NCBI GenBank assembly: GCA_028023455.1
Contig: JAQFVV010012397.1
Coordinates: forward strand, 1,735,501 to 1,799,500
Length of the DNA: 64,000 bases
Reading direction: 5' to 3'
From: Epiperipatus broadwayi
Lineage: Eukaryota; Onychophora; Udeonychophora; Euonychophora; Peripatidae
Shown: positions 46,063-55,219 of the stretch, piece by piece
Numbering within the stretch: the first letter of the stretch is position 1
Layout of the letters: the number at the start of each line of letters is the position of its first letter
Translations under genes and position numbers: made by a program
Notes under the pieces: model-generated
Told to the model about the DNA's origin: nothing
What the model saw: only the letters and a program-made list of their open reading frames with translations
Databases searched by the model: none

Positions 46063-46541
46063 TCTTAGTACAGGGGTCCCCAACCCTATGCCCGTGGGCA
46101 CCATGGCACCCGCAGACCATTTTATGTGTGCCCGCCGCTATCCGAACACGATAAAAAATTATTTATCTGATACAAATAAATTTAATTTTTGAATTTTTTT
46201 TATGAATTATTGTATTATATTGTAATCAAATTGTAGGGCATACTATACTTTTACAGCGTAAAAATATAAACATCAATTATATGTTAAAATTTAATTTTTG
46301 AAATAAATATTTTTTTGTACATTATGTGTATTATTAACAATATCCAACTATAAATTTACATATGATGTGATGAACTGTGGCTTCTCCGTAAACGAAGTCA
46401 AGAATATCTCAGCAATTATGTCCAGATAAAAAATAAATGGTGCCCGCCACCTATCTGAAAAAATAAATGGTGCCTGCCACCTGGCCGGTATTATGGAATG
46501 TGCTCTTAAGTACAAAAAGGTTGGGGACCCCTGTCTTAGTA
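46063..46541. mobile_element. hAT-type MITE with 8-bp TSD
   Basis: The element spans 46071-46533 (463 bp), bounded by CAGGGGTCCCCAACC and its inverse GGTTGGGGACCCCTG, with TCTTAGTA duplicated at 46063-46070 and 46534-46541. CAGGGGT-type termini with 8-bp duplications are typical of hAT elements. The interior has no transposase. It carries a duplicated phrase, AATAAATGGTGCC(C/T)GCCACCT (46432 and 46460), and AAACGAAGTCAAGAATATCT at about 46390, which recurs at 23345. Non-autonomous. Confidence 0.93.
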
Positions 46542-46870
46542 GAACAGAAATAAAATAAATCTTGATTTCTTTTGATTGTAAAAGTTTTCTTTTTAAAAAA
46601 ACTGTATGAAATTTTATTTTATTTTGTTTGCAAAAGTATTTTTTTTTTTTTTTTAAATGCTTCTTCAAAAACAAAACAATATTATAAATGATCTTTAATG
46701 CAAGCAATTTTCCTATCAAATATTAACCAAACTATGATGTAATTCTAATTTCCATTTTAAATTTTGATTGGAATAATTATAAAAATATCTAAATACTAAA
46801 AAATTAAAATGAGGTATATCAATATTTTATAATAAATATTTACTATGGATTAATTCAAATTTTTATATTT
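46542..46870. other. AT-rich stretch, no gene
   Basis: The frame 46348-46719 (minus) is a chance reading through the MITE and its flank. Confidence 0.5.
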
Positions 46871-46981
46871 AACTTGAAATAAATTGCATGGGATGTTCAG
46901 AAATTAATTCAATCACTACTTTTTATAACAAGTGATTGAATTAATTAATTTCTGGACATTACATATTTTTATTTCAAGTTA
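46871..46981. repeat. 111-bp palindrome
   Basis: ACTTGAAATAAA...TTCAGAAATTAATTCAATCACT pairs with AGTGATTGAATTAATTAATT...TTTATTTCAAGT around ACTTTTTATAACA. A decayed relative lies at 49785-49900 (TAACTTGAAATAAATG, AATTAATTCACTCACTAATT). Confidence 0.85.
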
Positions 46982-47109
46982 ACTATAAAAAACCCAATTG
47001 TAATTAAGGAAACAATAATTTTTAGGCTTTTAAAAAGTGCTTACTATAAAATACATTAAATATATATTATTAAATGCTTTTATTTAAGTTAGAAATGCTG
47101 TTTATTTGT

Positions 47110-47577
47110 TTGGGTAAAATTTTGTATATGTAATAGAAATTGATGACAATGTAATGTTACAAAGAAATATTTCAGGTTGGTGTCCTGGTTTATTAAAGAG
47201 GTTGATTGAACTGAATTTTGAATGTATTGATATCAGTTCAGTATGTTTTTAGTAATGTGCATGAGAGAGTAGTATATTTTGTAAATGTGTTTATTTAAAA
47301 AAAAGTACACAAAAAAGTATTAATGATCTATTAAACAGAAATGAAAACAAATCTTATTTTCAATTGATTGTAAAAATTGCTTTTCAAATGGGTGAAATTT
47401 TATTTTTTCTTGATTGTAAATTTTTTTAAAAAATCCTTCTTCCATAATTAAAATTATATTGGAATCGACTTTTAATGTGCTATAAATTACCTATAAAATG
47501 TGCAGCTGATATTTTTATTTTTCATTTTAAATAAAAATATTTACAAAAAATATGTGAGTATTAAAAAATTAACAATT
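47110..47577. other. AT-rich stretch, no gene
   Basis: Contains the 47165-47265 repeat shared with 45650-45755. Otherwise nothing is supported. Confidence 0.45.
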
Positions 47578-48944
47578 CAGTGCTTTAGAGTGTGTTCTAA
47601 AGACCACCCAAAACTATTACTGACATATCCAAGTGATAAATGACATTGACTAATCTGCATGGGATCACTTATTTAGAAATGTCAGCAGTTATTTTGGGCA
47701 AGCCTTAGAATTCAAAATAGCAGACTGCACATTCTAAATTGGTCTGACCAAACCCAGCTTATAATTTTGAAATAGTAAAAGCTTATAACTTCTAAAATAT
47801 GAATTTTATTACAAAATATGCCCATATCATTGATCAAACCAAGCTTATAATTTTAAAATATTAAAAGCTTATAACTTCTAAAATATAGCAATTAAAAGAG
47901 AAATTGGTTGAAATAAAGCATATTAATTTTACAATTAATTAGATTTTTCATACCAAAAAGAAATTCTGTTGTCACACGCTTTCTTTGTTATATGTAGTTA
48001 GAAATAAAATGGAGATAAGAAAAGTGTTGATCTCCTATGATGGATATTGGATCTACACTTGATCATGTGAGGTCTTTACAGGCTATTGAAGTTGATACAT
48101 ATGAACAATGCTAACTTTTTCTCATCTCCATCTTTTTCTTCATAATGACATGTGAGAAATGAAGCACACATAATACTTGTTTTAGTAAGAAAAAAATCTG
48201 GTTTATTAATTGTAAAATTAATCTTTTTTACTTTATACAACTATTCTTATGGTTATTGTTAAGATAAAATGTGATTTATTATTCATTGTAATTTAATATG
48301 CTTCAACAGTTGTTTCTACATTTATTCAACATTTAAGTTATTTCAACATGTGGTTATTGGCCTATATTGTAATAAAATTTGTATTTTAGAAATTATACGT
48401 TTTTAGTATTTCAAAATTATAAGCTTGGTTTGATCAATTTTATGGTTATTCAACATGTAGTTATGGGCATACATTGTAATAAAATTTGTTAATGTTGGTG
48501 TTTCACAACAAAGTATAGAAGAAGGGGGGAGAATATTTTTCAAAAAATGCAGAAGTCACAAGTACATGGTTTATTTACCTTTTTAATGTCTTTTCCTTTT
48601 TCTAATTAATATGTGTCTGGTATTTATTCTTCTTCACTTTTTCTCTTTAAGTATTTTAAATTCATATTTTAGAAATTATAAGCTTTTAATATTTCAAAAT
48701 TTATTTGTTCCTCCCATTTTTTATATTTTGTATATTTTAATCACAGGATTTGATCAAGCACAGTTGTTTGAAATTTGTGCTTCATTTTTTTAATCATTGA
48801 TGTAAATTGAGATTTGTAACAAATGGTCATATTCTGAACATGTGTGGATTATTTGATGTCATTTATCACTTGGATGTGTCAGCAGTGGTTTGGGGCAGTC
48901 CTTAGAATTCAAAATGTGAAAGAGTGCACTCTAAATCAGTACCA

Positions 48945-48945
<1 letters not shown>
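47578..48945. repeat. Large diverged inverted-repeat cluster
   Basis: 47590-47745 contains two inverted copies of a block around TATCCAAGTGATAAATGACA, and a third copy lies at 48830-48940. The motif AAGCTTATAA(C/T)TTCTAAAATA is tandem at 47757-47885, and inverted copies lie at 48380-48430 and 48670-48705. GATCAAACCAAGCTTATAAT (47833) has its inverse at 48414-48440. The frame 48611-48793 inside is chance. The whole behaves as a broken fold-back with insertions. Confidence 0.65.
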
Positions 48946-48980
<35 letters not shown>

Positions 48981-49082
48981 TTATAATAAATGCTTTTGCT
49001 TACTATGTGAATACTAACTCATTAATTTTTATATTCTTCATTTTAAATATGAATAATTAGAATACTAAAAGAAAATGATTAT

Positions 49083-49550
49083 GTTTGAAAAGGAAGATAT
49101 TTAATAAATGTACTTTACCAATTCTTACAGTTCTTACTTATGGATCTGAGACTTGAACATTTAACAAAAGAGTAATACAGAGATTTTAAACTGATCAATG
49201 AAATATGGAGATATGTATTATAGGAATAACAAGAAAGGTTCAAAAATGAAATACAAGTGTGAGAGAACAGGTATTATTGACATCATTTAAAAACAATTAA
49301 GAAACTGAAGTAGAGATAAGATGGAAATATTTCTAAAAGAGATGCTAATAGATGAACAGTTAAAATCTTAAAATGAATTTTAAGTGATAGTAAAAGACCT
49401 AGAAAGAAACCACATGTAAAATAGGTGGATGAAATAAGAATGCTTGCTGATGTGATGTGGAGAAGAAATGCTAGTTGGACAAACTGGATTAAATTTGGAG
49501 AGGCTTTCATTCTGCAGTGGATTTATAATGGTTGAAAGTGAAAATAATGT
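49083..49550 (+). pseudogene. RTE-like LINE 3' end, copy D (decayed)
   Basis: Nucleotide text parallels copy B from about 5620 to 6070: CTTACTTATGGATCTGAGAC, AATACAGAGATTTTAAACTG, GTAAAAGACCTAGAAAGAAA and TTCATTCTGCAGTGGATT are all present. Multiple stops and small deletions destroy the frame, and the (GAT)n tail is eroded. It is older than copies A and B. The minus frames 49283-49601 are shadows. Confidence 0.8.
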
Positions 49551-49708
49551 TGGATTACAAAAAATATCCAAGTAAAAAATTAAAAATAATATATATAACA
49601 TTTTATAACAAACATTTTAATTTAATGTGCATTGAAATCTGAAAAATAATTGCTTTTTTTCCAATCACATTTTTTTTATATTTAACCTTTTTTTTTTATA
49701 TGTTAAAT

Positions 49709-49773
49709 GCATTGAAGCGAACCCAGGCCAGCTGCTTAGAAGGCAGCTATGCTAACCACTAGGCCACCAATGC
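49709..49773 (-). repeat. tRNA-Arg(UCU)-like pseudo-tRNA or SINE head
   Basis: On the minus strand GCATTG and CAATGC can close an acceptor stem. TGGCCTAGTGGTTAGCATA is a good A box. CTGC-CTTCTAA-GCAG is an anticodon arm with UCU. GGGTTCGCTTC is a B box. At 65 nt it is shorter than a tRNA because the 3' side of the T stem is missing, so it is not expected to function. Confidence 0.65.
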
Positions 49774-49784
49774 TTGACTTATAT

Positions 49785-49960
49785 ATTTAACTTGAAATAA
49801 ATGTGTTGAATGCCCACAAATTAATTAATTCACTCACTAATTTCTGAACACTTCCCACTCTTATTTCATGATAAATATAAAATACCCAATTATGATTGAA
49901 CAAAACAATTATATTTGGGCTTTTTTTTTTCAGTAAATAAAAGTGTTTATTATATATATA
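49785..49960. repeat. Relative of the 46.87-kb palindrome
   Basis: TAACTTGAAATAAATG, ACAAATTAATTAATTCACTC and ACCCAATTATGATTGAACAA parallel 46870-47035. The block ends at the (TA)n tract in which the Gypsy element sits. Confidence 0.6.
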
Positions 49961-50566
49961 TATATATTGAAACAGTTATGCTGTTACTCATATAGATATT
50001 CAAAAGACCCCCCCCCATTTAATAAAGTCTAGCGTGATTCAATCTAATTGGGAACGCAATAAAGCTGTAATTTGTTAAAAAAAAAAGAAGAAAAATCATA
50101 TTTTTAATTTTGTGATTGATGGATTTAAATAAAATGTTAAGTTATCTTATTTTTTTTTATCTGTCTCAATAAAAAAAAAGAAAAGAAATTAATTATCCAA
50201 TCATTAAAAAGAAAAAAAGAAAAGATACTTGAGTTAAACTGAGGCAGTATTCAAATTAGGCACGCTGTGAAAAGAAAAGAACTTTTTTCTTTTTCTCTCG
50301 TCTTACACAGAGAGGCAGAACATATTAAATTTTTTGTTTTAAAAAAAAGTGTATTACTTAATTATTTTGACATATTAAAATATAGCTCTAACAAAACGTG
50401 AGAATGGAAAAAGAAAACTTTGCTAGAGGAATTATGAAGACAATGGGGTAAATTAGCGGCTTCAATCTCTCCATGCTGTGCCATGACTCTCCATAAATGA
50501 AATAACCCGCCTTCTTTATGAATAAACTGGATTGTAAAACTGGAAGGTAATTATGTTATAAGAATA

Positions 50567-50990
50567 TTAAAACATCTTTATCTTACGTTATAAAGTGAAG
50601 TTATGAAATAATTACATAGAATTTGTTTTATAAAATATTAAAACATCTTTATCATACGTTATAAAATGAAGTTATGAAATAACTACATAGAATTTGTTTT
50701 GTAAAATATTAGAACATGTTTATCATACGTTATAAAATGAAGTTATGAAATAATTACATAGAATTTGTTTTTTGTAAAATATGAAAACATCTTTATCATA
50801 CGTTATAGAGTGACATTATGAAATAATTACATAGAATGTGTTTTATAAAATATTAAAACGTCTTTATCATACGTTATAAAGTGACATTATGAAATAATTA
50901 CATAGAATTTGTTTTATAAAATGTTAAAACATCTTTATCATACGTTATAAAGTGAAGTTATGAAATAGCTGCACGCAAATTTATTTATAA
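50567..50990 (+). repeat. LTR array A: six ~72-bp units
   Basis: Each unit reads AAAACATCTTTATCATACGT, then TGAAGTTATGAAATAATTAC, then ATAGAATTTGTTTTATAAAA with minor changes. Six copies here, and the same number in the 3' LTR (59558-59985). Confidence 0.95.
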
Positions 50991-51055
50991 AAATATTTGA
51001 ACGTATTTACTATATGAATTAGAAATGCTTTAATTGCATATTACTTCTATCTGGG

Positions 51056-51815
51056 TAATGTAACAGAGTTTATGTGTAAGAATATACTTCTATATTTGGC
51101 TAAATTATAAATGCCTCAATTATCAAATGATAAATGCTCTACAAACCAAGAATTGTTGAGTTCAAATGTCTACCAATCGGTAATAATTAATAAAATGATG
51201 AAATGCTGTATAAATCATAAATACTTGACTGCTTCTATGCTTCTTATAATGTAACAGAGTTTATATGTAAGAATATACTTCTATATTTGGCTAAATTATA
51301 AATGCTTCAATTATCAAATGATAAATGCTCTACAAACCAAGAATTGCTGAGTTCAAATGTCTACCAATCGGTAATAATTAATAAAATGATGAAATGCTAT
51401 ATAAATCATAAATACTTGACTGCTTCTAAGCTTCTTATAATGTAACAGAGTTTATGTGTAAGAATATACTTCTATATTTGGCTAAATTATAAATGCCTCA
51501 ATTATCAAATGATAAATGCTCTACAAACCAAGAATTGTTGAGTTCAAATGTCTACCAATCGGTAATAATTAATAAAATGATGAAATGCTGTATAAATCAT
51601 AAATACTTGACTGCTTCTAAGCTACTTATAATGTAACAGAGTTTATGTATAAGAATATACTTTTATATTTGACTAAATTATAAATGCTTTAATTACCAAA
51701 TGATGAATACTCCACAAACCAAGAATTGCTGAATTTAAATGTTTACCAATCAGTAATAATTCATAAGATAACGAAATGTTATATAAATCATAAATGCTTA
51801 ACTGCTACCAGGCTT
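51056..51815 (+). repeat. LTR array B: four ~190-bp units
   Basis: Units start TAATGTAACAGAGTTTATG and contain CAAACCAAGAATTG(T/C)TGAG, CTACCAATCGGTAATAATTA and ATAAATCATAAATACTTGAC. The first three are nearly identical; the fourth is diverged. Mirrored at 60045-60805. Confidence 0.95.
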
Positions 51816-52565
51816 CTTCTCATAAAGGGATACAAAAATGAATTATTGTTAAATTAGAATATTTCCAAGTTTCTTCTCATAAATGAATTCAAAATGAATT
51901 ATTGTTGAATTAGAATATTTCCAAGCTTCTTCTCATAAATGGATTCAAAATGAATTATTGTTAAATTAGAATATTTCCAAGTTTCTTCTCATAAATGAAT
52001 TCAAAATGAATTATTGTTGAATTAGAATATTTCCAAGCTTCTTCTCATAAATGGATTCAAAATGAATTATTGTTAAATTAGAATAATTCCAAGCTTCTTC
52101 TCATAAAGGAATTAATGAACTATTGTTGAATTAGAATATTCACAAGCTTCTTCCCATAAATGAATTCAAAATGAACTATTATTGAATTAGAATATTTCCA
52201 AGCTTCTTCTCATAAAGGAATTAATGAACTATTGTTGAATTAGAATATTCACAAGCTTCTTCCCATAAATGAATTCAAAATGAACTATTATTGAATTAGA
52301 ATATTTCCAAGCTTCTTCTCATAAAGGAATTAATGAACTATTGTTGAATTAGAATATTCACAAGCTTCTTCCCATAAATGAATTCAAAATGAACTATTAT
52401 TGAATTAGAATATTTCCAAGCTTCTTCTCATAAAGGAATTAATGAACTATTGTTGAATTAGAATATTCACAAGCTTCTTCCCATAAATGAATTCAAAATG
52501 AACTATTATTGAATTATAATATTTCCAAGCTTCTTCTCATAGAGGAATTAATGAACTATTGTTGA
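51800..52565 (+). repeat. LTR array C: ~55-bp units in ~110-bp dimers, variable copy number
   Basis: Two unit types alternate. One has TTCTTCTCATAAAGGAATTA with AGAATATTCACAAGC; the other has TTCTTCCCATAAATGAATTC with AGAATATTTCCAAGC. The 5' LTR has about three more dimers than the 3' LTR (60790-61215), which accounts for the whole 331-bp length difference. Confidence 0.93.
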
Positions 52566-52970
52566 AATTGCAAATTAATTGTTATTTAATAAAAATTTTT
52601 TTGTTACTAAAATTAAATTGGTTATCCAGTTGTCCAGTTTTGTTTATTTATTGCATCACTCACCAATTATACCACTGGTTCATGAGAATCTCATGTTCTC
52701 TGAGCTACGTCTGACATAACTTGACCTAGGCCAGTCAGGTTGTAGTGAGATGGAACTCTAATGGTGCTCTTTAGGAAACCAAACATAGAAATATTTAGAT
52801 GTTTCCAGTCTCTATGTATTACATCCTCTGATGAGCAGGAAATATTGTTGTAGGGGGGCATTAACATCTGCATTAAGAATATCAATTGATAGTTCCTTCC
52901 TGCAGCATGCTCATCAGAAAATAATTACAACTGATGTAATAAAACGGTTGTATGGTGGTCCGGTTACATT

Positions 52971-52988
52971 TGGCACCCAACGTGGGGC
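52971..52988 (+). promoter_or_regulatory. Primer-binding site, tRNA-Lys(CUU) type
   Basis: TGGCACCCAACGTGGGGC lies two bases after the 5' LTR. It is complementary to the 3' end of animal tRNA-Lys(CUU), the primer known as Lys1,2, at 17 of 18 positions; the fifth base is A instead of G. This is where minus-strand DNA synthesis would start. Confidence 0.9.
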
Positions 52989-53366
52989 TTTATCCAGCTA
53001 GCCTAACCATAGGCACCTATTATATTGTCATCTTACTGTGAGGCCTTATCTGGCATAGGCCGGTTAATTTGCCACCCTATTGTGAGGTCCGATCTAGCTA
53101 GCCTACTCATAGGCATAAGCAGATCACGATTCTGTGATATGAACAGTGCATATGATGTAGTGATGTAATTTGTTCAGGAAGGATGGAAAAATAAAAGTCT
53201 AAAAGAAAAACACAAAATGAATGGCATAAAGAATGAAACAGGCATTTCAAAGAAGATGGAGTAAGGTCATGGTGTGTATGGAGAGAGAAGCTTATTAAAG
53301 TTGAAATTAAAAAAACCCACTAAACTAGAATAAAATATTGATGAAAACCAGATCAAAATCAAAAAA
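52989..53366 (+). other. Retroelement leader (5' UTR)
   Basis: 378 bases between the primer site and gag ATG. A motif is duplicated: CAGCTAGCCTAACCATAGGC (52996-53015) and CTAGCTAGCCTACTCATAGG (53094-53113), with a related GGCATAGGCCGG between. Such repeated structured leader sequence could serve packaging, but that is inference. Confidence 0.7.
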
Positions 53367-55151
53367 ATGATGAATACAGAAAGCATAGAGGATCCTCCTG
53401 AGAAAGAAGATAACCAAATAAGGGATAAACAGAGAGAAGAAGATAACCAAAAAAGAGACAAGCAAAGAGAAGAAGATATCAAACAAAGAGAAGATGATAT
53501 CAAACAAAGAGAAGAAGACAACCAAAAAAGAGATAAACAAAGAGAAGATGATATCAAACAAAGAGAAGAAGACAACCAAAAAAGAGATAAACAAAGAGAA
53601 GATGATATCAAACAAAGAGAAGACAAACAAAAAAGAGATAAACAAAGAGAAGATGATATCAAACAAAGAGAAGAAGACAACCAAAAAAGAGATAGACAAA
53701 GAGAAGATGATATCAAACAAAGAGAAGAAGACAACCAAAAAAGAGATAAACAAAGAGAATATGATATCAAACAAAGAGAAGAAGACAACCAAAAAAGAGA
53801 TAAGCAAAGAAAAGAAGATAACCAAAAAAGAGATAAGCAAAGAGAAGAAGATAACAAGCAAGCAATAGAAGCAAACCAAAGAATAGAAAAGCAAATTATG
53901 GAAGCGGTGGAAAATCAGAATGAAAAGTTTGAACAAATAATTAGGCAAGTAAATGATCAAATATTGAAAATAAAAGATGTCATGAATGAAGTTAAAGGCT
54001 CATTAATAGAGCAAGAAATCAAAATGACCCAAATGTGTGAGACCATGGATACAAAGATAACAAAAATTCAAGAATCCATGCAGGAGAAGGTGGATATATT
54101 GACCACCCAGATGAGAAAGATGGAAATAAAAGATAGCGATATATTGCCTAGACAAAAGGAGGCAGAAACAATCCCAAAAGAAAGCCAAAAGGAGAATTGC
54201 CAAGCTAGTCATGAAGTCCCTCCAACCAACCAGATGCCCGGAATTGTAAACCAATTCCTAAAAATTAGAACTTTCTCTGGGAGCTGCAATGAAGCACCGA
54301 TAGAATATATAAAAAGTTTGGAGAGATATTTTACTATTAACGTATTATCAGAAGAGGCAAAAATGGCAATCGCATGTAGCCATCTCCAAGGTACAGCACA
54401 GGCATGGTGGGATTCACTGTTTGCCCAACCTACAAGTTTTGACGAATTTAAAGGGGCGCTAATGAATTGTTACTGGAGCGATGGGTGTCAGGAGGGGATT
54501 AAATATAAGGTGTCCCAGGAGAAATGTCCTCCTGGAGAGCTTTATACACCATTCTTTAGAAGACAGGTGGCCAGGTTGAGAGCTTTGACATCTGATTGTC
54601 TGTCTGAACTCCAGATCATTAGATTAATACGACACAGCTTTCCAAATTACATCGAAAGGATGCTAATTGGGACTGATCGTCGATCCATCAAGCAGGTTGC
54701 TGAATTATTAACAGCCTATGATAGCTGTGATACCTCAGCAACCAAAGAAGGAGGAGCAAAGCAATCACAAAATAAACCTCCCTATAGAAGAGATGATGGG
54801 CCTAACATAGGAACCATCAGATATAAAAGGAAAATGCCTCCTCGGCAATATAGCAACAACAACCCACCATCATGGTATCAGCACCAGAGAAATCAGACAC
54901 CACCATGGAAAAGGCAAAGACGATATTCGACAGGCAACATGCAGAGCCCTTACCAAACCTGGGTTATAAGGAGAACAAACAGTGATGATAACCTGCAAAG
55001 AAGTGTGGGTACAACTACTGAACTGCAGAGAAAGGAACAAGAGGGAAACCGCCACGATGATGTCTGGCCTAACAAACATCCAAAAATGGGACAAGAAACG
55101 GATTCCAAAAGACTAAATTATGAAGAGTTAAACAGGAAAGGACCTCGATAA
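53367..55151 (+). CDS. gag: Gag polyprotein (594 aa), intact
   Basis: Structural protein of the retroelement particle. The start chosen is ATG 53367; the frame is open to TAA 55149-55151. Residues about 17-170 are a charged, coiled-coil-prone tandem repeat of roughly 18 residues (pattern EEDNQKRDKQREDDIKQR), encoded by ~54-bp DNA repeats. Residues about 170-290 stay helical and charged. Residues about 290-460 match the retrotransposon gag (capsid) domain, including the QGTAQAWWDSL block and PPGELYTPFFRR. The C-terminus (about 470-594) is rich in Arg, Pro, Gln and Tyr and has no CCHC zinc knuckle, so nucleic-acid binding probably relies on basic residues. The last 28 bases overlap the pol frame. 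Long antisense frames across the repeat (to 53960) are artefacts of its composition. Confidence 0.93.
   Translation: MMNTESIEDPPEKEDNQIRDKQREEDNQKRDKQREEDIKQREDDIKQREEDNQKRDKQREDDIKQREEDNQKRDKQREDDIKQREDKQKRDKQREDDIKQREEDNQKRDRQREDDIKQREEDNQKRDKQREYDIKQREEDNQKRDKQRKEDNQKRDKQREEDNKQAIEANQRIEKQIMEAVENQNEKFEQIIRQVNDQILKIKDVMNEVKGSLIEQEIKMTQMCETMDTKITKIQESMQEKVDILTTQMRKMEIKDSDILPRQKEAETIPKESQKENCQASHEVPPTNQMPGIVNQFLKIRTFSGSCNEAPIEYIKSLERYFTINVLSEEAKMAIACSHLQGTAQAWWDSLFAQPTSFDEFKGALMNCYWSDGCQEGIKYKVSQEKCPPGELYTPFFRRQVARLRALTSDCLSELQIIRLIRHSFPNYIERMLIGTDRRSIKQVAELLTAYDSCDTSATKEGGAKQSQNKPPYRRDDGPNIGTIRYKRKMPPRQYSNNNPPSWYQHQRNQTPPWKRQRRYSTGNMQSPYQTWVIRRTNSDDNLQRSVGTTTELQRKEQEGNRHDDVWPNKHPKMGQETDSKRLNYEELNRKGPR
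53415..53860 (+). repeat. In-frame ~54-bp tandem repeat inside gag
   Basis: About seven to eight units built from AAAGAGAAGATGATATCAAA, CAAAGAGAAGAAGACAACC and AAAAAAGAGATAAACAAAG, some shortened by whole codons so that the frame is kept. The purine-rich strand keeps several frames open at once. Confidence 0.95.
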
Positions 55152-55174
55152 ATGATTCCTCGCCCAGGGGTCCT
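55127..55174 (+). promoter_or_regulatory. Candidate -1 ribosomal frameshift signal
   Basis: The heptamer G TTA AAC (55127-55133) is in the gag reading frame and follows the X XXY YYZ form loosely; GUUAAAC is a known slippery site in nidoviruses. After a five-base spacer, AGGACCTC (55139-55146) can pair with GGGGTCCT (55167-55174), an 8-bp stem with one G-U pair and a 20-base loop. A -1 slip here enters the pol frame, which is open from 55124. The gag stop lies inside the loop. Function is inferred from position and structure only. Confidence 0.6.
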
Positions 55175-55219
55175 AATATTAAGCTGAGGAATCAAGAGAT
55201 AAGTAATAGAAAATACTCA

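Larger units (their letters stand above)
49968..52968 (+). repeat. 5' LTR (3001 bp)
   Basis: Begins TGAAACAG and ends GGTTACA (TG...CA). It is nearly identical to 58957-61626, from which it differs by a few substitutions and by extra copies in its last tandem array (331 bp longer). Contents in order: ~600 bp unique sequence with AATAAA at 50058, a ~72-bp array, a ~190-bp array, a ~55/110-bp array and a ~400-bp unique end. LTRs of this length are at the long extreme for the family. Confidence 0.97.

Noticed and set aside
46348-46719. 123-codon minus-strand ORF near 46.5 kb
   Set aside because: It reads through the hAT MITE terminus and poly-T flank, so it cannot be an ancestral gene.
52811-52830. 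CTGATGAGCAGGAAA near the LTR end as a hammerhead ribozyme
   Set aside because: Both core halves are present, but the 3-4 bases between them cannot form stem II, and no flanking stems pair. The minus-strand CTGATGAGCATGC at about 52917 also lacks a proper GAAA partner.
52691-52885. Minus-strand ORF in both LTR ends (64 codons)
   Set aside because: It is preserved in both LTRs only because the LTRs are copies. It lacks codon or motif evidence for a protein.
53267-53960. Two long antisense frames (196 and 211 codons) opposite gag
   Set aside because: They cover only the low-complexity gag repeat, translate to Ser/Leu/Phe repeats, and exist because the purine-rich repeat rarely makes stops in other frames.
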